The notes under the pieces were generated by a model. That model was not told where the DNA came from, ran no database searches, and saw only the letters and a list, made by a program, of their open reading frames with translations. Below are positions 47,015 to 57,880 of a stretch of DNA of 64,000 bases, one piece after another (positions within the stretch are counted from its first letter, which is position 1; every line of letters starts with the position of its first letter). The DNA comes from Branchiostoma lanceolatum (taxonomy: Eukaryota > Chordata > Leptocardii > Amphioxiformes > Branchiostomatidae): contig NC_089732.1 in NCBI RefSeq assembly GCF_035083965.1, positions 7,255,383-7,319,382 on the forward strand, in the 5' to 3' direction. A program made the translations under genes and the position numbers.

Positions 47015-48010
47015 ATGAACACGAGCGTGAGGAGTATGCCGTGCCTGGTGGCCGTGGCGTTGGTGTTGTTCCTTCGGGCCGCCGCCACCTCCACCCCGCC
47101 CAGCCCCACCCGTCACCCGGAGTACAGGTCAGTGCTGGACAGACTCAGGTACACGATCTCCTCGTCTCTCGGCGACACCGACTCGTCCTTCGGCGCCGAG
47201 GAACTGCTCCATCGGTTTCAGACTCTCGGGTTGATTCGGCCGCCGGTCGGGAAGGGTCGGGACGGAGAGGGGGCGTCAGACGACACCGTGGTGGAGGAAA
47301 AAATCGTCGTGCGGGCCTCTGCTATTCACAGGATTGAGGACGGGGAAGAACAAGCTCTTGCTGACGAGGCAGTGACAGAGACGGATGAGACAACGCGCAT
47401 GCCTAACGATGAGTCAGACAACCGTCTTCCAGGTGATGATGACGTCATAAAAACGGCCCTTGGTCTCTTCACTGAGCCGGAGCTGCCCCAAGAAGTCGAG
47501 GGATCCGCGCATGCGTCGAGTGAACAGGATCAAGGGAGCCCTGTGGATGACCGGTATGAGAGAAAGCGGTTTAGAGGAAGAAAATCCCGCCGCAACCGGC
47601 GTCGGAGGAAACATAAGAAAGACAGAGCACAGAGAAGATCGGAGAAGAAGTCTGTTAAAGTGAGCATCGGACAGAGCGTTCTGTACGCGGTGGGCAGCGT
47701 CGTGCGACTGCCGCTCAGGAAGAGGGACCTGCGTAAAGACTGGTGTAAGGCGGTGGCCTTCGATCAGGAGGTCTCAGCTCCAGGATGCGAAACAAAACTG
47801 GTGAGAAATAAGTTTTGTTACGGACAGTGCAGCTCCTTTCACATCCCACGGCAACATCCGGGGCCTTTCGACTCCTGCGCCTCCTGTACACCAACGCGCA
47901 CGCGCAACGAAAAAGTCGTCCTAAACTGTCATGGGAACGAGACTAAAGTTCGAAAAGTGTCAATAGTTGAGGAATGCGCCTGTCGACCATGTGAGGACAA
48001 ATATTTCTGA
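47015..48010 (+). CDS. Cer: Cerberus/DAN-family secreted cystine-knot antagonist
   Basis: The 331-residue protein is in one uninterrupted exon. The start is supported by an in-frame TGA two codons upstream and by a signal peptide (hydrophobic core about residues 10-24). Residues 30-180 form a polar, acidic propeptide-like region. Residues 183-212 are extremely basic (RKRFRGRKSRRNRRRRKHKK), with several furin-type sites and possible heparan-sulfate binding. The DAN cystine knot spans about C244-C326, with Cys at 244, 258, 268, 272, 288, 291, 305, 321, 323 and 326. Signatures are WCKAVAF, CYGQCSSFHIP and EECACRPC; N308 is an N-glycosylation sequon. The knot is closest in pattern to Cerberus and DAND5 (FGQCSSF(Y/H), CxSCxPxR). 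These proteins bind Nodal, BMP and sometimes Wnt ligands extracellularly. Assignment to Cerberus rather than another DAN member is by motif memory. Vertebrate CER1 has an intron in the coding region; none is seen here. Confidence 0.93.
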   Translation: MNTSVRSMPCLVAVALVLFLRAAATSTPPSPTRHPEYRSVLDRLRYTISSSLGDTDSSFGAEELLHRFQTLGLIRPPVGKGRDGEGASDDTVVEEKIVVRASAIHRIEDGEEQALADEAVTETDETTRMPNDESDNRLPGDDDVIKTALGLFTEPELPQEVEGSAHASSEQDQGSPVDDRYERKRFRGRKSRRNRRRRKHKKDRAQRRSEKKSVKVSIGQSVLYAVGSVVRLPLRKRDLRKDWCKAVAFDQEVSAPGCETKLVRNKFCYGQCSSFHIPRQHPGPFDSCASCTPTRTRNEKVVLNCHGNETKVRKVSIVEECACRPCEDKYF

Positions 48011-48581
48011 TTCTCACAGATTAACAAAGTATGACTGTCTTTCTTAAAAAGTTTATTATTATAACTACATTCCTGCCAATCGACGGGAAGTACTATCTTT
48101 CCTTATTACAATACATTCTATTGTCTGTTTCGTATGTGTCAAAATATGTTATGGCTGTATATATTTACACAATTGAATTAAGTTACTACGAATGGAGACT
48201 ACTTGTACAGAATATGATGTATCACCAGAGTGCTGGTTTATATTAAAAATAACTCATGTGGAAATATACTAAATGCACATGCATCTATACATTGTAATGA
48301 GACTAAGCATGTTGCGATGTCGTCGATAAATTATGACTTCATACTATGTTAATGATGACATAGATGCGTTGTATCATGGGAGAAAATGTAAATAATTGAA
48401 AACACAATGACGTAAAATTGTATTTGTAAATTCTGTATAATTCTTGACACTGATATTCAATATGTCAAAGCTAATAACGTCTAACAAGATATATATCGAT
48501 ACTCAATAATTTATCGCTCTATCACAGAATATTGTTCGCCCAGAAGATATAACAACTACAATTTATCAAACTATTTATTCA

Positions 48582-48587
48582 AATAAA
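48582..48587 (+). terminator. polyadenylation signal of the Cerberus-like gene
   Basis: AATAAA lies about 570 bases after the stop codon, in an AT-rich 3' UTR (48011 to about 48610). No closer canonical hexamer was seen. Confidence 0.6.
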
Positions 48588-48926
48588 CTTCATTTTAAAG
48601 GATTATAAAACTGTTGTGTATGTTGTTTTTATAATACGAAACCTACAACATTCTAAGTAATCTTTCCACACCCAAAAAAATCACAAAGTACTACCCCATC
48701 TAGGTTCTAACTGACAACTGCATATGCTAATGATGATAATACAACAGAAGACTAACTAGTTCAAGTGGCAAGTTGAATAGTACAAGACAATTTTTCAGTA
48801 GAAGCCGAGTTAGCCCCTTATCAATAACACCATTCAAAGTCAAATGTTCTATCACCGTTAAGTGAATTTCCCGCCATTCGCATAAACGTTTTTCATGATC
48901 TTTGCCTGTATAGAACAAAGTTCATG

Positions 48927-49058
48927 ATTGGCGCCCCTCCAGACTTGAAAAAAACGGCTTCCCAATGGGGTTCATGAATATTCATGAGTTGCTGGGTGGG
49001 ATACGGTGACTTACCCGCGGGAGTGGCCCCGGAGAAGCGAACTTCACGTTGATGGATC
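48927..49058 (+). promoter_or_regulatory. likely TATA-less promoter with two CCAAT boxes
   Basis: ATTGG at 48927-48931 (CCAAT on the other strand, within GATTGGC) and CCAAT at 48962-48966 lie 90-130 bases upstream of a start codon embedded in ATGGCGGCG. There is no TATA box. This layout suits a housekeeping promoter with a short leader; ATGGCGGC at the start codon also resembles the TISU element. Confidence 0.45.
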
Positions 49059-49102
49059 ATGGCGGCGCTGCCGACGTCGTCTCCGCTCTACCTGGCGCAC
49101 AG
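49059..49102 (+). CDS. candidate first coding exon of an unidentified gene
   Basis: ATG opens 14 codons (MAALPTSSPLYLAH) plus two bases, ending at the consensus donor CACAG/GTGAGC. The exon is GC-rich in an AT-rich neighbourhood and sits directly after a CCAAT-box promoter. No downstream exon could be recognised in the following 8 kb; the next exon should start with one base completing an AGN codon (Arg or Ser). The product is unknown. It lies 0.5 kb after the end of the Cerberus-like transcript, on the same strand. Confidence 0.4.
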
Positions 49103-51770
49103 GTGAGCGGCTTCCATCTGGAGCAGGCACAGATGACAGAAGACACCTTAGAAGACGTCTCAATGTCGTTTCAATCTGATTCTAATTAGTGGCTCGATTT
49201 TAAAAGCCTTTCCATCATTATACGAAGTTTATTCATAAATCAGTCTACAGACAGTCGTGATTTACCTCAAGGTATTGAACGTCATGAATGTATAATACGC
49301 AGAGAGAAATATGTGCAGACCTAATATTTCAAAGAGTCTAAAGTTATCAAAATGATATGGCATTTGACATACGTTACAATTGGAAGTTAATCGTTGTTCC
49401 GATAAGTCATAAGTTGTCAGGAGATCGGAACAAAGACCCAAAGTCAAGAGGATAAAGCTTAAATGTTATCGATTTGTTAATAATTCAACTTTTCGACGTC
49501 AAGATATCTCCATAATCGGCATGTGGGTTTGTCAACGCTTCCTCAATGTCAGCTGGGCAAAGATTCGTCTCAAGTCAAGTTGAAGACGTTTCACTTTCTT
49601 CGACCTCACGCGGCTAATTTTGAACTCGTTTCTTGAAGAAACGAAACACTTTCGGGGTTGATACGATAAAATTATAGTAAGCTTAAGTTCGCTCTCACAT
49701 TTGTGCGTACATCAAGCAGTTATGAGTTCCGTATTTAATGATTTTGTTATTCGGCAAATCTAACATGCATCCACAGACACTAGCGTTAGTAGACAGTCAC
49801 AGAATATCCCATATCAATCCATGTACAAAAATACAGCAACTTATGTCCTGTCATTACACAGAACAATACGGAACTCATTCGGACTTGATAGGTGCTTAGG
49901 TGCGGCAGCCCCATAACGTTACTTCATTGTACAGGTGTGCAAACAATTTCTTTTTTTTCTTCAAATTTCGTCCTTTTGTGCTTCCCTGCTTCATTGCTAT
50001 CCACGGAGGAAGAGGGGAAATTCTACATTAGCATCGTGAAAGACTGGCGATCAATCACACAGGAGCCGGGCTGTCGCACGGGCGCCTGGGTACGGGATCA
50101 TGCTCCTGCACGGTCGCCTGGGTCCGAGATCACGGTCAATCTTGGCGGTAATCACTCACTTCGTCACTGTCACCCCAACACCCGCGGGACGCCTGCGCAG
50201 TACCGCGTCAACTCTAACTTCAGGGGGACTTGTGAGGGAACGCACAGTAAGGCAACCCAAGCCACATTAGAGCCCGAAAATCGGATTTTTAAAATCAATT
50301 TACTTAATCATTTGTATATATGATTAGTTCAAACAACACTATCACAATGTATAGCGACGTCCATGATGCAAAGATATGACTTTGTTGTAATGTGAGAACT
50401 CACTGAAAATCGTCGCCGAGGTTTTAGTAGGTTCGCGGAACTAAGGGGATTATCGTATGGTATGTTTTTGCAGTTTTAGAATGCTCAAAGTATGAAGTTA
50501 CTGCACAAATGTGCTAGACAGTGTTCGTAAATGTCACTACCATAAAGATTTCAGTATTTTTTTTATTTCCATTTCTTCTTGCTTTGGTTGACTTTAAGAT
50601 TTCACCGTGAGATTCCAAGCGTCAACTTCTGTTTAAAACTCTGTTTATTTTTAATCGTTGAAAATCGATGTCTACGCCATGTTTCAGATAAAGAAAACTG
50701 ACTTTAAAACTTGTTGGCCTCAGTCAGTAGCGCTATTCAAGCTTTGTCAGTGACAGATTGAGTTTTGTCTGTTATGTTGGGTTTTGTTCAATATAAGCGA
50801 TTGTTGTTGTGATTTAGGGCCCGTTTAGAAACTCTGGTATCTGAACAAATAAATCAGAGAAGATAGAACATGTAAGGACACACCACTGTTTAAAGACGTA
50901 ATAGCTTACTGTTGTCAGGGCTAACTCCGATGGACACTTAACAAACCTGTCACTAATATAGTGCGAATTGAAAAGAAGTATTACAGCAATCTAACTGTGT
51001 GGTAAAAACATTAATATTCCCATCAATTCCCCTTGTTTCTTTTCGAATAACGTCTTTCTTTGGCAGATTTTGTGAATTGCATAAATAAGGAAATATCTTT
51101 AAAAGTTCAAATTAAGCCTTTGCAAACGTGTGTGTTGAAAGAAACATTTAGAATACTCTGGGGGTATAAAAACCTGCAATTTTCACCACTACACTCGAGT
51201 ACATTGTGAGCCAGACCATATCTAAACTTGATATCATAACATTAAGAATGGTGCGACATGCGTCAGAGCCATGTCTCTGCCTAGCCTCTATCAGGCTCCA
51301 GAGGCGCCTGCAAAGAGTATAGATTGGACAAATAGACATGTACAGATTACGTGCTAGAGGAGTTAGTCCGCTGTAGTACATGAGTACAGTTTGCCACTCT
51401 GTCCATTTGGCCAATTTCTACTCTTTCCATCCGCCTCTGAAGCATAGAAGAGGTTATCTCTGCCGGACTTTTGTGCTCATAGGCCCGAATGATTGACTGA
51501 TAACTATTCTCGGTCAGTTCTACGGCTTATAGACTGAGCTTTCCTTGGATACTGAGGAGAAATCCCAAATAATTACCAGGGTACGTGACGACGGGTGAGG
51601 CAGAAACTCCCGCTTGTCATCGTTCTCAGTACACTGGTTCACCTACCACCGTTCTCTTGTGGCGTTACCCCTTCGCTTTGCGGCTGAATGAAGCACTGAT
51701 TATAAAGCAGAGCGGGCATTAATTACTTTGAGGCGACTTTGCAGACGACACAACGCCTGGATCTGTAGCC
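49103..51770. other. no supported exon
   Basis: If the exon at 49059 is real this is intron; otherwise it is intergenic. A GC-richer island at about 50030-50230 with GATCAATCACACAGG is a possible non-coding element. A 143-codon frame at 49892-50323 has no domain. Confidence 0.35.
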
Positions 51771-51776
51771 CCATCC

Positions 51777-51790
51777 ATCACCATGGCGAC
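51777..51790. promoter_or_regulatory. degenerate RFX X-box
   Basis: ATCACCATGGCGAC has the spacing of the RFX palindrome (half-sites around a central AT) but with mismatches in one half-site. It lies 300 bases before a perfect X-box. Confidence 0.25.
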
Positions 51791-51799
51791 AGGGATGAC

Positions 51800-52960
51800 G
51801 CGTGGTGGGTTCAAGGTCCGCCCAAAATAAATTAGTTGATTCATCAACGTCACAGACTTGCCCAAATCCGCGGAAAAAATGCGATTCGGAGACTCATTTC
51901 TGGAGCTTGACGGAATACCGTACAAGGTGACCGAGTTTCAAGGACCTTAAGAGCCAATGTCTGTAAGGATCCAACAATAGTGCTCACGGTCAAAAAATCG
52001 ATTTGGCTTATATTTTGCACAGAGATAGTACTTGGCCCACAACCCCTGAAAATAGCTTTCATTCCACTCAACACCCATCGTTGCCATGGCAACAGCCCTA
52101 CCAAATTTTGGGGCCATTTTGACAGACTTTTGAATGGCGACAACATGGAAATCGGCAAAGTTTGGAGCACGCTTACTACCGAATGCTTTAATGTAGCAGA
52201 AAACTCAAAAGGAATTTTATAGACCAATGCTTTAACTTCTAGAAAAATGGTGTGAAGCTGATGTACAGATATATTTGAGTACCTGTGCATCCTCAAAACA
52301 ATACGATGTTTTAAGGCTACAAAAAAAGGATTTTTGCCTAACTTTGAGACGCTATAAGTCTCAAGCCGTTTCTGCTCGAAATTTATACAACATATAGATA
52401 CATTCAATAGCTACAAATTAAATGCTTGCAAAGTTTGGGTTCTTGTTTTCATAGCCTGTGGTTGCTACCAGAAGTAGGTTCCTTTTTGTGATTTCAGAAA
52501 AGATGTGATTTTTCCTAACTTTGAAATAGAAAATCTGACCAATCAAAATATTAGTGTAGTTTATTTTCCTGTCAAATATAGACCTTAGTATTGTCTATAA
52601 ATTGCATGCTTGCAAAGGTTTAGATGTGCCTTTCTTGCCGTGAACTTGTCCCTGAAAGTAGGCCATTTTACACGTGTCCTCAAATTTGGACTTTGGCTGT
52701 CTTTGTTGATTTCTGTTACGAAAGTGTAAGAATATATTTCAGCGCCACGGAAAAAAAATCGAAAAACTTTGTGAAAAGAAGTCTTCATTTATAGCAAAAG
52801 CCGACCAATATTCAAATTATTGATGGAGCCTTAAGTGTAAGATTAAAGAAGTCTTGATCGTTCTGACTTCTGAGTCAAGGGCACTTGAAAAAATACAACC
52901 AACGCAGGGTTTGTGTCCTAAGTCCGCCCTTCTCAGGTGGTGTACGGATGGTACGGGGAG
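51800..52960. other. unassigned region, possibly an old dispersed repeat
   Basis: The sequence contains recurring phrases (AAATGCTTGCAAAG / GCATGCTTGCAAAG; CCTAACTTTGAGA / CCTAACTTTGAAA), suggesting internal duplication in a degenerate element. A minus-strand frame of 185 codons (51850-52407) has no recognisable domain. Confidence 0.3.
52080..52093. promoter_or_regulatory. perfect palindromic RFX X-box
   Basis: GTTGCCATGGCAAC is a full match to the X-box consensus GTNRCC(N0-3)RGYAAC, with both half-sites perfect. RFX sites control ciliary genes in animals. No ciliary gene can be identified nearby, and the surrounding sequence may be a repeat, so function is uncertain. Confidence 0.4.
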
Positions 52961-52974
52961 GACACGGTCACCCT

Positions 52975-53107
52975 CTAGCCTGGAATCCCGACCTATTTAT
53001 AGCTGCCGGGGTCTCTTCTGTCCTCCCTCCGCAAAATAGGAGGGATTTTGCGGAGGGAGGACAGAAGAGACCCCGGCAGCTATAAATAGGTCGGGATTCC
53101 AGGCTAG
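52975..53107. mobile_element. palindromic element, family B copy 2, with 7-bp target duplication
   Basis: A 133-bp palindrome with 63-base arms around AGGAGGG. It begins CTAGCCTGGAATCCCGACC and ends with the exact inverse. It is flanked on both sides by TCACCCT (52968-52974 and 53108-53114), an exact 7-bp direct repeat. The arms appear to be perfectly complementary, which implies a very recent insertion or gene conversion between the arms. It is non-coding. Confidence 0.95.
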
Positions 53108-53114
53108 TCACCCT

Positions 53115-54215
53115 CCGCTACCAAGTGACAAATCCACGCTGTGCCTGGAGGTCGTGCTCGTTACTTACACGTGTGTCAGCACCTATTACCGGTCACAGCT
53201 TCTCTTACTGGACTTGTCAGTGACGAATCGCTTAATTTCTTAGTGGCAGGCAAGTCGCACGCTCCGAATCGATCCCAACCCGTCCCTGTGATTCCAACAC
53301 ATGTACGGATTCATCGCCGCTGCCGGAGATGTGTAGCGGGGTGTCATGGTCTGATGGTCAGTCGGCCAATGTGGGACCTCTCAACTCAACCAGACTATGC
53401 CATAAATCAGAGATACATCAGTGTTCTAATGTTCCGTGGCTCTATATGGCTGTTCTCGTCCTGTGATATCGCAAGGCTTGCGCACAGGTACGTGTTGTCA
53501 TAGCACCAGTGCCAGCATTGTCATCAATAGAAAAATGACGGTTGCTTCTTCACAAATTTGAGTATTCGTGTCGCTATGTTTCCTTTTTTCTTCACCCAGC
53601 CGTTTGGAGCTGTCCTTTACCCGAGTGAGTTTGATTCTAACAAATAGATCTTGTGTACGTGTGAACTACACAATTGACCCTAAAAAAACAAAGTAACAAA
53701 CTGTATATAAAAGGTTCGACATGGATCAGTTGTAATTTCAAAGACAAAACTTTCCTGGGCCAGAGAGTCTGTCGTAGAGCATTATGGGTGGAAGGAGAAG
53801 AAGAAGAACAAAAGCGGGAGGGCCGCCGCTGCACGCCCCGTCAGGCGCGACACGCCGCGATGATGGATTCGTGAGCGCGCCCAAACCCACTTTTGTGGGA
53901 AGACGAATTTTGTCGGCCGTTCCACCTTATCCATCACTCGTCCCCAGGGCGGTGTGGTCCGCGCGCCCATACATTAGCCTGATTAACTTATCGACACCCC
54001 AGCAACACCTTCATTTTCCAGTCCGTTGAGCTACATTCATCTTGTAGCGTCCCGGGGAGATATGACAGCCGGGAGGGACGGTCGTCTCGGGCCGACTATA
54101 ATCCGCGTGTCCCCGATGACGATCCGCCACGGCTCGATAAACGTGAGGAAAAATTGTGAAATGCTCAAAGTGACGAGCAAGGTCAACTTTAACATCACAC
54201 TTGCATAACAAGCGA
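53115..54215. other. intergenic or intronic region without a supported exon
   Basis: A GC-rich island at about 53780-54180 contains homeodomain-like sites (ACATTAGCCTGATTAAC, CTATAATCCGCG, CGATAAACGTGAG) and no coding signature. It is a candidate conserved non-coding element. Confidence 0.3.
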
Positions 54216-54218
54216 TTG

Positions 54219-54283
54219 GTAACACACCGACACGTTTTTGTGTAACACTCCGACACGTTTTTGTGTAACACTCCGACACGTTT
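54219..54283. repeat. 24-bp tandem repeat, about three units
   Basis: GTAACAC(A/T)CCGACACGTTT followed by TTGT is repeated with a 24-base period. The units are contiguous, so this is not a spaced CRISPR-like array. Confidence 0.88.
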
Positions 54284-54318
54284 CTCTATCTCAGCCTTCA
54301 GAAGTGCGTGGCAGTCAT

Positions 54319-54401
54319 CATAGTTACCGACATGAAAAATGTAGGTATGGTTTTGGGCGTGTCTGTGTGCGTGTGTGCGTGTGCGCGCGTGCGTGCGTGC
54401 G
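54319..54401 (+). repeat. head of a dispersed repeat with a GT/GC run
   Basis: CATGAAAAATG flanked by short inverted arms, then GGTTTTGGGCGTGTCTGTG, matches the start of the larger repeat at 63061 onward. The following alternating purine-pyrimidine run (54359-54401, GTGTGCGCGCGTGCGTGCGTGC-like) could adopt Z-DNA. Confidence 0.7.
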
Positions 54402-55895
54402 AATTTTAGATCACAATCTCCATTTTAAAAACCATGCGAACACAAAGAAACGAAACAAAAATGAACCTTAAAAGTGCCATTGTCTTCACTTTGATTTTGT
54501 ACCATTCTTCCGTCACAGAATGTGCACGTGACCTTAGAAGAACGCCGTACATAGCTTTGGTCCATTTCACTATTGTGCATGTATATAGTTTCGCATTTTT
54601 CCACGTTGTTTTTATTCCATTTTCAAAACAAAAGAATATATACAGACATGCATGACACAGGCGTTGTAATGAATAAATGAACAAATGTAGAACAGAAAAT
54701 AACTTAACAAAGACAATCTCGCATTTAATGTTACCAATTGTTTTTATATTGTGAATTTTGAAGATGCTGTTGGTATTTAGTCTTGTTCTCAAGTCAGCGC
54801 AATAGTCGCTGAAAATATGTACTGCACTATTTTCAAATCATTGACTGTTGATAACGGAAGGCCTTATGGGAAGGATCACAACGGGGAGGGTGGGTTTGTG
54901 AATGCCGGCAGTAAATGCATCACTCCGTAATAAAAAGCGACGGCCCATGGCGCGTCTTTCAAGCACAAGCGCCTCCCAGCTGATTTAGTGCAAAGTGCAA
55001 TCAGGAAATGTTCAACATGGCTGCCATCAAAAGTAGCTTCATTTATATCAATGTTTCTGATTTGAGGGATATTGTAATCATTCGTTTTTTGTGGCGTGAT
55101 TTGACACTATGGATATTTCAACAATTCCTTATGTTGTTATTATGGACGAAATTCCTGGATGCGACTCTAAAATATGGTATATCATCAGCTAGCTTCTTAT
55201 TTCAACCCGAAGTATACTGTTACTGCAACACTGGCCACATAAGAGCCGTTCCACCATTGCAGCGATACTTAAGGCAAGTAGAGATGACAGACTTCGACCC
55301 CTCACCCAGACTGCTCTGCAACATTTCCCACAGACAAAACGGCAACACCGAGGATGTATGGGTACTTCTTCTTATACCCTTCTCAAAACCATGGGCAATT
55401 GAGCTGCGACCTGAGGTGTGCGGATCAACTTGCAGTGCTGGGGGTCAGCTCCTTTGCGCAGAGGCGATAGCATAGCCGATGCTGTGTTAATTGTCTAGTT
55501 CTCACCTGGCTGAGATGTTACGCTGAAAAGTATCCATCGACGCCAGGTAGAGTGGTGCGCAGTATCGTCACGTGGTGTACCCTCCGGGGTCAACTATCTT
55601 CGTGTATGGTACCCTTCGGGGTCAACTAATTTTGATTGGTCTATCTTTACCATTAAAAAAAGCATTACCCTTTACTTCTACCTACACCTCCTATCTTACA
55701 AAGTGCAGCAGCGTCTTCTATCGGCCCAGATGGAAACTGCACATTTTCACTTTGACGACGGACAAAAATCAATCTTCACGCGCATTTCTGTGCAACAACG
55801 TTTTCTTTACATTTCTAACTAGAGTTCCACGAGCTCACACCTTCGCCAAATGATTCTAACCTTTATGACTGACATATTAGAGTGTTTCTCATTGA
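54402..55895. other. no supported exon
   Basis: An island at about 54840-54990 has GTAATAAAAAGCG and AGTGCAAAGTGCAATC (Cdx-like and HNF4-like sites). A 155-codon frame at 55008-55475 has no recognised domain. GTACCC(T)TCCGGGGTCAACTA-type sequence is repeated twice near 55575-55630. Confidence 0.3.
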
Positions 55896-55899
55896 TTAT

Positions 55900-56875
55900 T
55901 AATCATACCAGTTGATCATCTTCTCCACCCAAATAACAGAAGTTGTCAGTAACAAAGTATGAGGGTAACATTTATCATTAATTATGCAATCGAGGTCCTA
56001 TTGTCATAATTATGCTCACATTCAGATACAAATGCCACAAGTATGAAATTGCTGTCATTTACCAGTATGGAATTATAGCAGTTTCTCATTAATTATGCAA
56101 ATTAGGTTTTTAGCATCTTTTCTATCTATCAACATTCCTCTCTTCTTTAGATGCATATTTGAATAGTCATATCATGGAACCCAGCTGGCTTTTGAAATTA
56201 CTTCATTAGTTATGCAAATTAGAATAAGATACAAGGTATCACTTAAGCTGTCTATCTACCAAACATCTTGATGATTCGTCAACCCCATCTTGAGGTATAG
56301 TATTATCTCATCAATTATGCAAATAAAGTCTTCATTTGCATAGTTGATATCTTTTAATATTTCTCTCTTCCTGAGTTACATACGTCACATGTTTGAGAAT
56401 CCTATCAGAAAATGTGGCGGATGTATACACTTTCCTCATCAATTATGCAAAGTAGGTACCGAATCGCATAATAAGTATCTAATTATGTAAATCAGTACTC
56501 AAGCTATGTACATACCAAAAATCATGACCATCCATCAAGCCCTTCTTGGGTTATTCCCTTTCAAGGTCTGAAGCAAAACCTGCTCCTGCAGTTCCAAGAA
56601 AGGCGCTAGGGGGCCAAGCCTATACCACTTACTTTCCGTCCAAAGAGAGATCTACCACTAAACAATCAGGACCATAGTATGTCCTGAACACGAGATATCA
56701 AAACAGGAAGTTCCACTGCAGTACTTTTGGGAGTCACTAGGGGGCCCAAAATCTAATCATTTCCTGGTCTCATCAAGACCTACCCACAAACCAACTATCA
56801 AGACAATCCATCCATGCCTTCTTGAGTTTTGCAGGTCTTCTACACACACGCACACACACACACACACATACAACG
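55900..56875 (-). repeat. dispersed repeat D, minus orientation, with ATGCAAAT array
   Basis: The outer part (about 56520-56875) is the reverse complement of 63100-63460: it shares the (CA)n run, CTTGAGTT near the head, GGGCCCAAAATC, CTGCAGT and AGGGGGCCAA blocks in the same order. The inner part (about 55980-56460) carries an octamer-type ATGCAAAT or a close variant every 105-127 bases (56095, 56212, 56317, and variants near 55984 and 56444), each preceded by CTCAT(T/C)AATT. No coding content is seen. Confidence 0.82.
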
Positions 56876-57225
56876 CTACCGAAAACAAAACCTTCTTGGC
56901 AAAGGTGATAAACATGTGATGAACGTCACATGCCAACGTAACTGTACAGGTGAATATCGGCACTACAGGTATTCTAAGGCCCAGTTTACACACAAGTTTC
57001 CATTAAACTCGAGTTTGCTCAGAGTATTCGGAGCGCACTAAAAACCCGGAGGTAGAAACGCGTGTGTAAATCCAGCCTTAGGCAGGGTTTCTTTTTTGAT
57101 TCATCAGTTTTACACTTTTCTTACTTTGAGTTGATAAGGTAAAAAGGTCTCGAATGATAAGAAAGGGATTTTAATGTGAAGACTTCGTCAGCATGTGTTT
57201 AATCAATTATATCATACCGTCGTGG

Positions 57226-57292
57226 CCAATCAGAGACGCCCCTTGCCTAATTACCTCACGTGATATTCAAATTTCCCGCCGCGATGACGTCA
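57226..57292 (+). promoter_or_regulatory. compact promoter: CCAAT, E-box, E2F and CRE sites
   Basis: Within 67 bases there are CCAAT (57226-57230), CACGTG (57257-57262), TTTCCCGCC (57272-57280, E2F type) and a perfect CRE TGACGTCA (57285-57292). The combination and order are typical of TATA-less promoters of cell-cycle or housekeeping genes. A first exon with a good Kozak ATG follows 154 bases later. Confidence 0.65.
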
Positions 57293-57445
57293 GGTTCACC
57301 AGGTGTTGCATTCCTGCTGTAGCGTGGTCCGTGTGTGCACGACGTGTCCAAAAGTTCCAACTTTCGACACACAAAACTTGCAATTTTCTCACATTTTCGC
57401 GGAGATTTGTCCACAAAAATTGCGAAGAAGGGCTTCTGGAATACC

Positions 57446-57536
57446 ATGGGCGAGAATGGCCGGAAAAGCTTGCGGAATAGCTTGGAAGGGCAGTCGGATG
57501 GCTTTGGATTCAAACATGTGACGCAGAACTATACAG
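57446..57536 (+). CDS. candidate first coding exon, unidentified gene
   Basis: The ATG in a near-ideal context (TACCATGGG) opens 30 codons plus one base (MGENGRKSLRNSLEGQ, then DGFGFKHVTQNYT) and ends at the consensus donor ACAG/GTAAGC. The reading frame stays open upstream to at least 57335 but with no earlier ATG. It joins in frame to the exon at 57881. The product is not recognised; a polar N-terminus without a signal peptide suggests a nuclear or cytoplasmic protein. Confidence 0.55.
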
Positions 57537-57880
57537 GTAAGCTTCCAGAAAAAATTTCTTGGTGTTTTCGACGAAAAGCGTTAAAATTTGTCAGCAAAGT
57601 AATACAGTGTGGTCGGCAACTCGTGTCTTGTGTATTTGTGCCGTACAGTTGAAACTGGACATAACAAAGGCTTTTGAAAATAACAGACGACTTTTTGGAA
57701 ATTGATAAAATCTTGAACAAGGGAGGAGAAACTGTACTGAAAGTTTTACAGCAGAAATTTCAGGCTGAGGCATTGAGACTTAATTGTCAACAAGTGTTTT
57801 ATGGTAGTCACACATTCAACGGTATCATTTGATGTAACGTTACATATATTTATGAATATTGTCTTTGTTTTTCGCCGCAG

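Noticed and set aside
46657..47109. Minus-strand open frame of 150 codons overlapping the start of the Cerberus-like gene
   Set aside because: It overlaps the signal-peptide region and 5' UTR of the sense gene and has no domain or independent promoter.
51850..52407. Minus-strand 185-codon frame
   Set aside because: It has no family signature, and the region shows internal phrase duplication typical of a degenerate repeat.
54219..54283. Possible CRISPR-like array
   Set aside because: The 24-base units are contiguous without unique spacers, and the DNA is eukaryotic.
55008..55475. Plus-strand 155-codon frame
   Set aside because: The N-terminal half is AT-rich with random hydrophobic residues, and no domain or splice context was found. 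The second half could belong to an unknown repeat.
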